Shown here piece by piece: positions 6,750-8,651 of a stretch of 8,651 nucleotides of DNA (position 1 is its first letter; each line of letters starts with the position of its first letter). Below the pieces are notes generated by a model. It was not told the DNA's origin and ran no database searches. It saw nothing but the letters and a program-made list of their open reading frames with translations. A program made the translations under genes and the position numbers. Source of the stretch: Mariprofundus sp. (GTDB lineage: Bacteria > Pseudomonadota > Zetaproteobacteria > Mariprofundales > Mariprofundaceae); contig JAUZQH010000027.1 of NCBI GenBank assembly GCA_030951065.1, positions 1-8,651 on the forward strand. Direction: 5' to 3'.

Positions 6750-7487
6750 ATGGCTAAGCAGGATTTTGCGCAGGTGCAGTCGACCATACAGCCTGAATCG
6801 GGATCGGGTTCCGGGGCTATGTTGAATGCGATTGGCATTGTGATCATTGCTGCCCTGTGTTTTGGCGGTGGCTACTGGCTGGGCTCGGCCAATGGACAAC
6901 AGGCCGGCAAGAACGCGGATGTGGATGCTGTTGAAGCAAAACTGGCGATCCAGGTGGCTAAAAATAAAGTGCTATTGGCAAAGACCGAAGCCTTGCAGGA
7001 TTCGGTTGAGCAGTGGAAGCGGAAAGCGCAGCAGGATGCCCATAGCAAGGTGGGTGATCTCAGTTTTTACAAGGAACTGCCCGAACAATCGGTGACACCG
7101 GCCCCCATGCCCGATATGCCGGTAGCAACAGTTGCCTCCAAAGTTGTGACCAAACCGGTTCCGGTACAGCGGCCAGAGGTGGTAAAAGCAGTCAAGGCAC
7201 TTCCATCCGGAAGTCATACATCTGATATCGCCAAACAGTCAGTGGTGCACGATATATACCGTATCCAGCTGGCTTCATTCCGGACGCAATCGGATGCCAT
7301 GCGAGTGCAACAGCAGTTGTCGCAGGCCGGTTTTCCGGCGCTGATTCATAAAGTCGATCTGGGCAGTAAGGGGTTGTGGTATCGCATTTATGCCGGGCCT
7401 TACCATTCAAAACCGGCGGCTGAAGCTGATCAGAAGAAGATCGGAGAAAAAATAAAATTGAACGGGTTCCTTATCCGTGGCGGATGA
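6750..7487 (+). CDS. FtsN-like SPOR-domain inner-membrane protein
   Basis: This 245-residue protein has the bitopic layout of FtsN-like cell-division proteins. A short cytoplasmic N-terminus is followed by one transmembrane helix at about 25-46 (MLNAIGIVIIAALCFGGGYW). A charged, probably coiled-coil stretch covers about 55-98, and a Pro/Val-rich periplasmic linker about 110-165. The C-terminal SPOR domain (about 168-243) begins IYRIQLASFRT and includes LWYRIYAGPY. SPOR domains bind peptidoglycan strands stripped of stem peptides, which collects such proteins at the septum. The LSFYKELP segment (104-111) before the linker is common in SPOR proteins of this type. ATG 6750 is supported by AGGAG seven bases upstream. 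Its end overlaps the next gene by 11 bases. The argS-SPOR order is common in proteobacteria. Whether it is the true FtsN or a paralogue cannot be told from one locus. Confidence 0.9.
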   Translation: MAKQDFAQVQSTIQPESGSGSGAMLNAIGIVIIAALCFGGGYWLGSANGQQAGKNADVDAVEAKLAIQVAKNKVLLAKTEALQDSVEQWKRKAQQDAHSKVGDLSFYKELPEQSVTPAPMPDMPVATVASKVVTKPVPVQRPEVVKAVKALPSGSHTSDIAKQSVVHDIYRIQLASFRTQSDAMRVQQQLSQAGFPALIHKVDLGSKGLWYRIYAGPYHSKPAAEADQKKIGEKIKLNGFLIRGG

Positions 7488-8475
7488 CGATAGCAGGGAA
7501 CAGGCCCGACAACACTGGTTGCAGGAGGTGTTGGGGCAGGATTTTACCATCGTTCCGCTGGCAGGGGATGCCTCTTTTCGTTGTTATTTCCGGGTTACAT
7601 CTTTGCCCGGGAAGACAGGTGAAAAACATTATGTGCTGATGGATGCACCACCACAGCATGAAGATATACGCCCATTTCTGGCTGTACGCTCGTGGTTTGA
7701 GCGGACCGGACTCAGGGTGTCGGCGCTGGAGGCCGGGAATCTGCAGCTGGGTTTTCTGCTGCTGGAAGATTTCGGTGATGAAACATGGGCGACTTTCCGC
7801 GCCTCCGGCGGCGATATATCACCGCTGTTTGAGGATGCATTGCGCCAGTTGCACCTGCTACAGGCATCCGACCCGGAACTAACATTGCCGCTGTTTGATG
7901 TGTCGCGTATGCGGCGTGAATGTGACCTGTATCTGGACTGGTATCTGCCTCGCGTGGCTGGAAAAACGCCTTCGGAAAACGAGCGGGTTACATTTCACTC
8001 CGCCCTGGCTCCCGCGATGAAAGGGCTGGCATCACTGCCGCGTGTACCCGTGCATCTGGATTACCACAGCCGCAACCTGATGCTGCCGGATGGTTTGCTG
8101 CCACTGGGCCAAATCGATTATCAGGATGCAGTGCTGGGGCCGGTAACCTACGATCTGGCTTCACTGTTGTACGATTGCTATCAGGACTATCCGGAAGATG
8201 AGCGCAGGCATTGGAGTCGGATATTTTTTGAGGCACTGCCTGCCGAATGGGCCGGCTGTTTCGCTGATTTCGATGCATGGCATCGGGCACTGCGTTTGAC
8301 TGCCTTGCAAAGACATATCAAAGCCATCGGTATTTTTGCCCGTCTGGCGTATCGGGATGGAAAAACACAATTTCTCAATGAAATCCCGCTGACCCGGAAA
8401 CATTTGCATGAAGAAATGATGGCATTGAATTTCTGCAAATCTGATTTTTCCCTGTTATACGCTGAAACTTCATAA
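7477..8475 (+). CDS. amgK: Aminoglycoside-phosphotransferase-fold kinase, AmgK-like (MurNAc/GlcNAc anomeric kinase)
   Basis: This 332-residue kinase has the APH/choline-kinase fold. It matches the pattern of AmgK, which phosphorylates MurNAc or GlcNAc at the anomeric carbon in the cell-wall recycling route that bypasses de novo UDP-MurNAc synthesis. Seen in order are the N-lobe motif DASFRCYFR (31-39), YVLMDAPP (52-59), the lobe-linker region LLLEDFGD (94-101), the catalytic loop HLDYHSRN (193-200, with base Asp195 and Asn200), and the metal-binding IDYQDAV (213-219) followed by GPVTYDLASLLYD (221-233). GTG 7477 is the likely start, inside the last codons of the SPOR gene, with no strong Shine-Dalgarno sequence; this points to translational coupling. 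An ATG at 7484 is in another frame. The usual partner murU is not downstream; a SlyD-type gene is. The recycling role is inferred from motif similarity; the kinase fold itself is certain. Confidence 0.85.
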   Translation: MADDDSREQARQHWLQEVLGQDFTIVPLAGDASFRCYFRVTSLPGKTGEKHYVLMDAPPQHEDIRPFLAVRSWFERTGLRVSALEAGNLQLGFLLLEDFGDETWATFRASGGDISPLFEDALRQLHLLQASDPELTLPLFDVSRMRRECDLYLDWYLPRVAGKTPSENERVTFHSALAPAMKGLASLPRVPVHLDYHSRNLMLPDGLLPLGQIDYQDAVLGPVTYDLASLLYDCYQDYPEDERRHWSRIFFEALPAEWAGCFADFDAWHRALRLTALQRHIKAIGIFARLAYRDGKTQFLNEIPLTRKHLHEEMMALNFCKSDFSLLYAETS

Positions 8476-8484
8476 ACCGGCAGG
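8469..8484 (+). repeat. 16-bp direct repeat, copy 1 (over the amgK stop codon)
   Basis: TTCATAAACCGGCAGG matches the copy at 8550-8565 at 15 of 16 positions. This copy includes the TAA stop of amgK (8473-8475). The two copies start 81 bases apart, and the sequence between and after them shows no further similarity. Confidence 0.7.
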
Positions 8485-8549
8485 TCTTGTTTGCGGTGGA
8501 TGATTGCGTAGGCTGCCGCCGCTGTTGATTCATGTATGTGCATGGATAT

Positions 8550-8565
8550 TTCATAAACAGGCAGG
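8550..8565 (+). repeat. 16-bp direct repeat, copy 2 (overlaps the slyD ribosome-binding site)
   Basis: TTCATAAACAGGCAGG repeats the sequence at 8469-8484 with one mismatch. Its right end forms part of CAGGAGA, the Shine-Dalgarno sequence of the SlyD-type gene that starts at 8574. It may be a remnant of a small duplication or a site used twice; no mobile element is visible. Confidence 0.7.
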
Positions 8566-8573
8566 AGAAGACC

Positions 8574-8651
8574 ATGCAAATTACCAAAAATAAAGTTGTA
8601 TCCATCCATTACACACTGAAAAATGATGCCGGTCGGGTGATCGATTCATCC
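8574..8651 (+). CDS. slyD: FKBP-type peptidyl-prolyl isomerase, SlyD-like (3' end outside window)
   Basis: Only the first 26 residues are present, reading MQITKNKVVSIHYTLKNDAG and then RVIDSS. This is the typical opening of SlyD-type FKBP prolyl isomerases, cytoplasmic folding helpers in which an insert-in-flap chaperone domain and often a metal-binding tail follow; those parts lie beyond the window. ATG 8574 has AGGAGA a few bases upstream. The gene lies 98 bases after amgK on the same strand. That gap is long enough for its own promoter, though none can be placed with confidence. The short fragment leaves the exact subtype open. Confidence 0.85.
   Translation, partial: MQITKNKVVSIHYTLKNDAGRVIDSS

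Noticed and set aside
7484..7487. ATGA stop-start overlap as the amgK start
   Set aside because: That ATG is not in the amgK frame; GTG 7477 is.

Overview
The window looks like ordinary chromosome from a Gram-negative proteobacterium of moderate GC content. The evidence is an AcnA-type aconitase, an E. coli-like MutM, an FtsN-like SPOR protein and an AmgK-type sugar kinase of the Gram-negative cell-wall recycling pathway. The sequence alone does not fix the class (beta, gamma or zeta are all possible). I saw no phage gene, transposase, CRISPR array, tRNA or rRNA.

Layout. Positions 2-1042 (+) are the C-terminal part of aconitase acnA, cut by the window edge. After a 67-base gap with two overlapping hairpins comes mutM (1110-1928, +), the oxidised-purine DNA glycosylase. 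A stem-loop followed by Ts (1966-2001) probably ends its transcript. A two-gene minus-strand unit follows and converges on mutM: an isochorismatase-family cysteine hydrolase (4131-4724) and, 11 bases downstream, a soluble PAS-PAS hybrid histidine kinase with a C-terminal receiver (2158-4119). The 285-base divergent region (4725-5009) holds a small inverted repeat and three tandem 12-bp repeats. From there a plus-strand cluster runs argS (5010-6716), an FtsN-like SPOR protein (6750-7487) and an amgK-like kinase (7477-8475, overlapping the SPOR gene by 11 bases). After a 98-base gap bracketed by a 16-bp direct repeat, a SlyD-type FKBP prolyl isomerase begins (8574) and runs off the end.

How the genes fit together. 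Most are housekeeping: TCA cycle, base-excision repair, arginyl-tRNA charging and protein folding. The SPOR protein and AmgK share a cell-wall theme (binding denuded peptidoglycan at the septum, and recycling its sugars) and appear translationally coupled. The hydrolase-kinase pair is the accessory-looking part: it faces the other way, lies between housekeeping genes, has AT-rich borders and has no response-regulator gene beside it. I found no clearly new system. The points most worth checking are this pair, amgK without an adjacent murU, the 12-bp repeats before argS, and the mutM start region.
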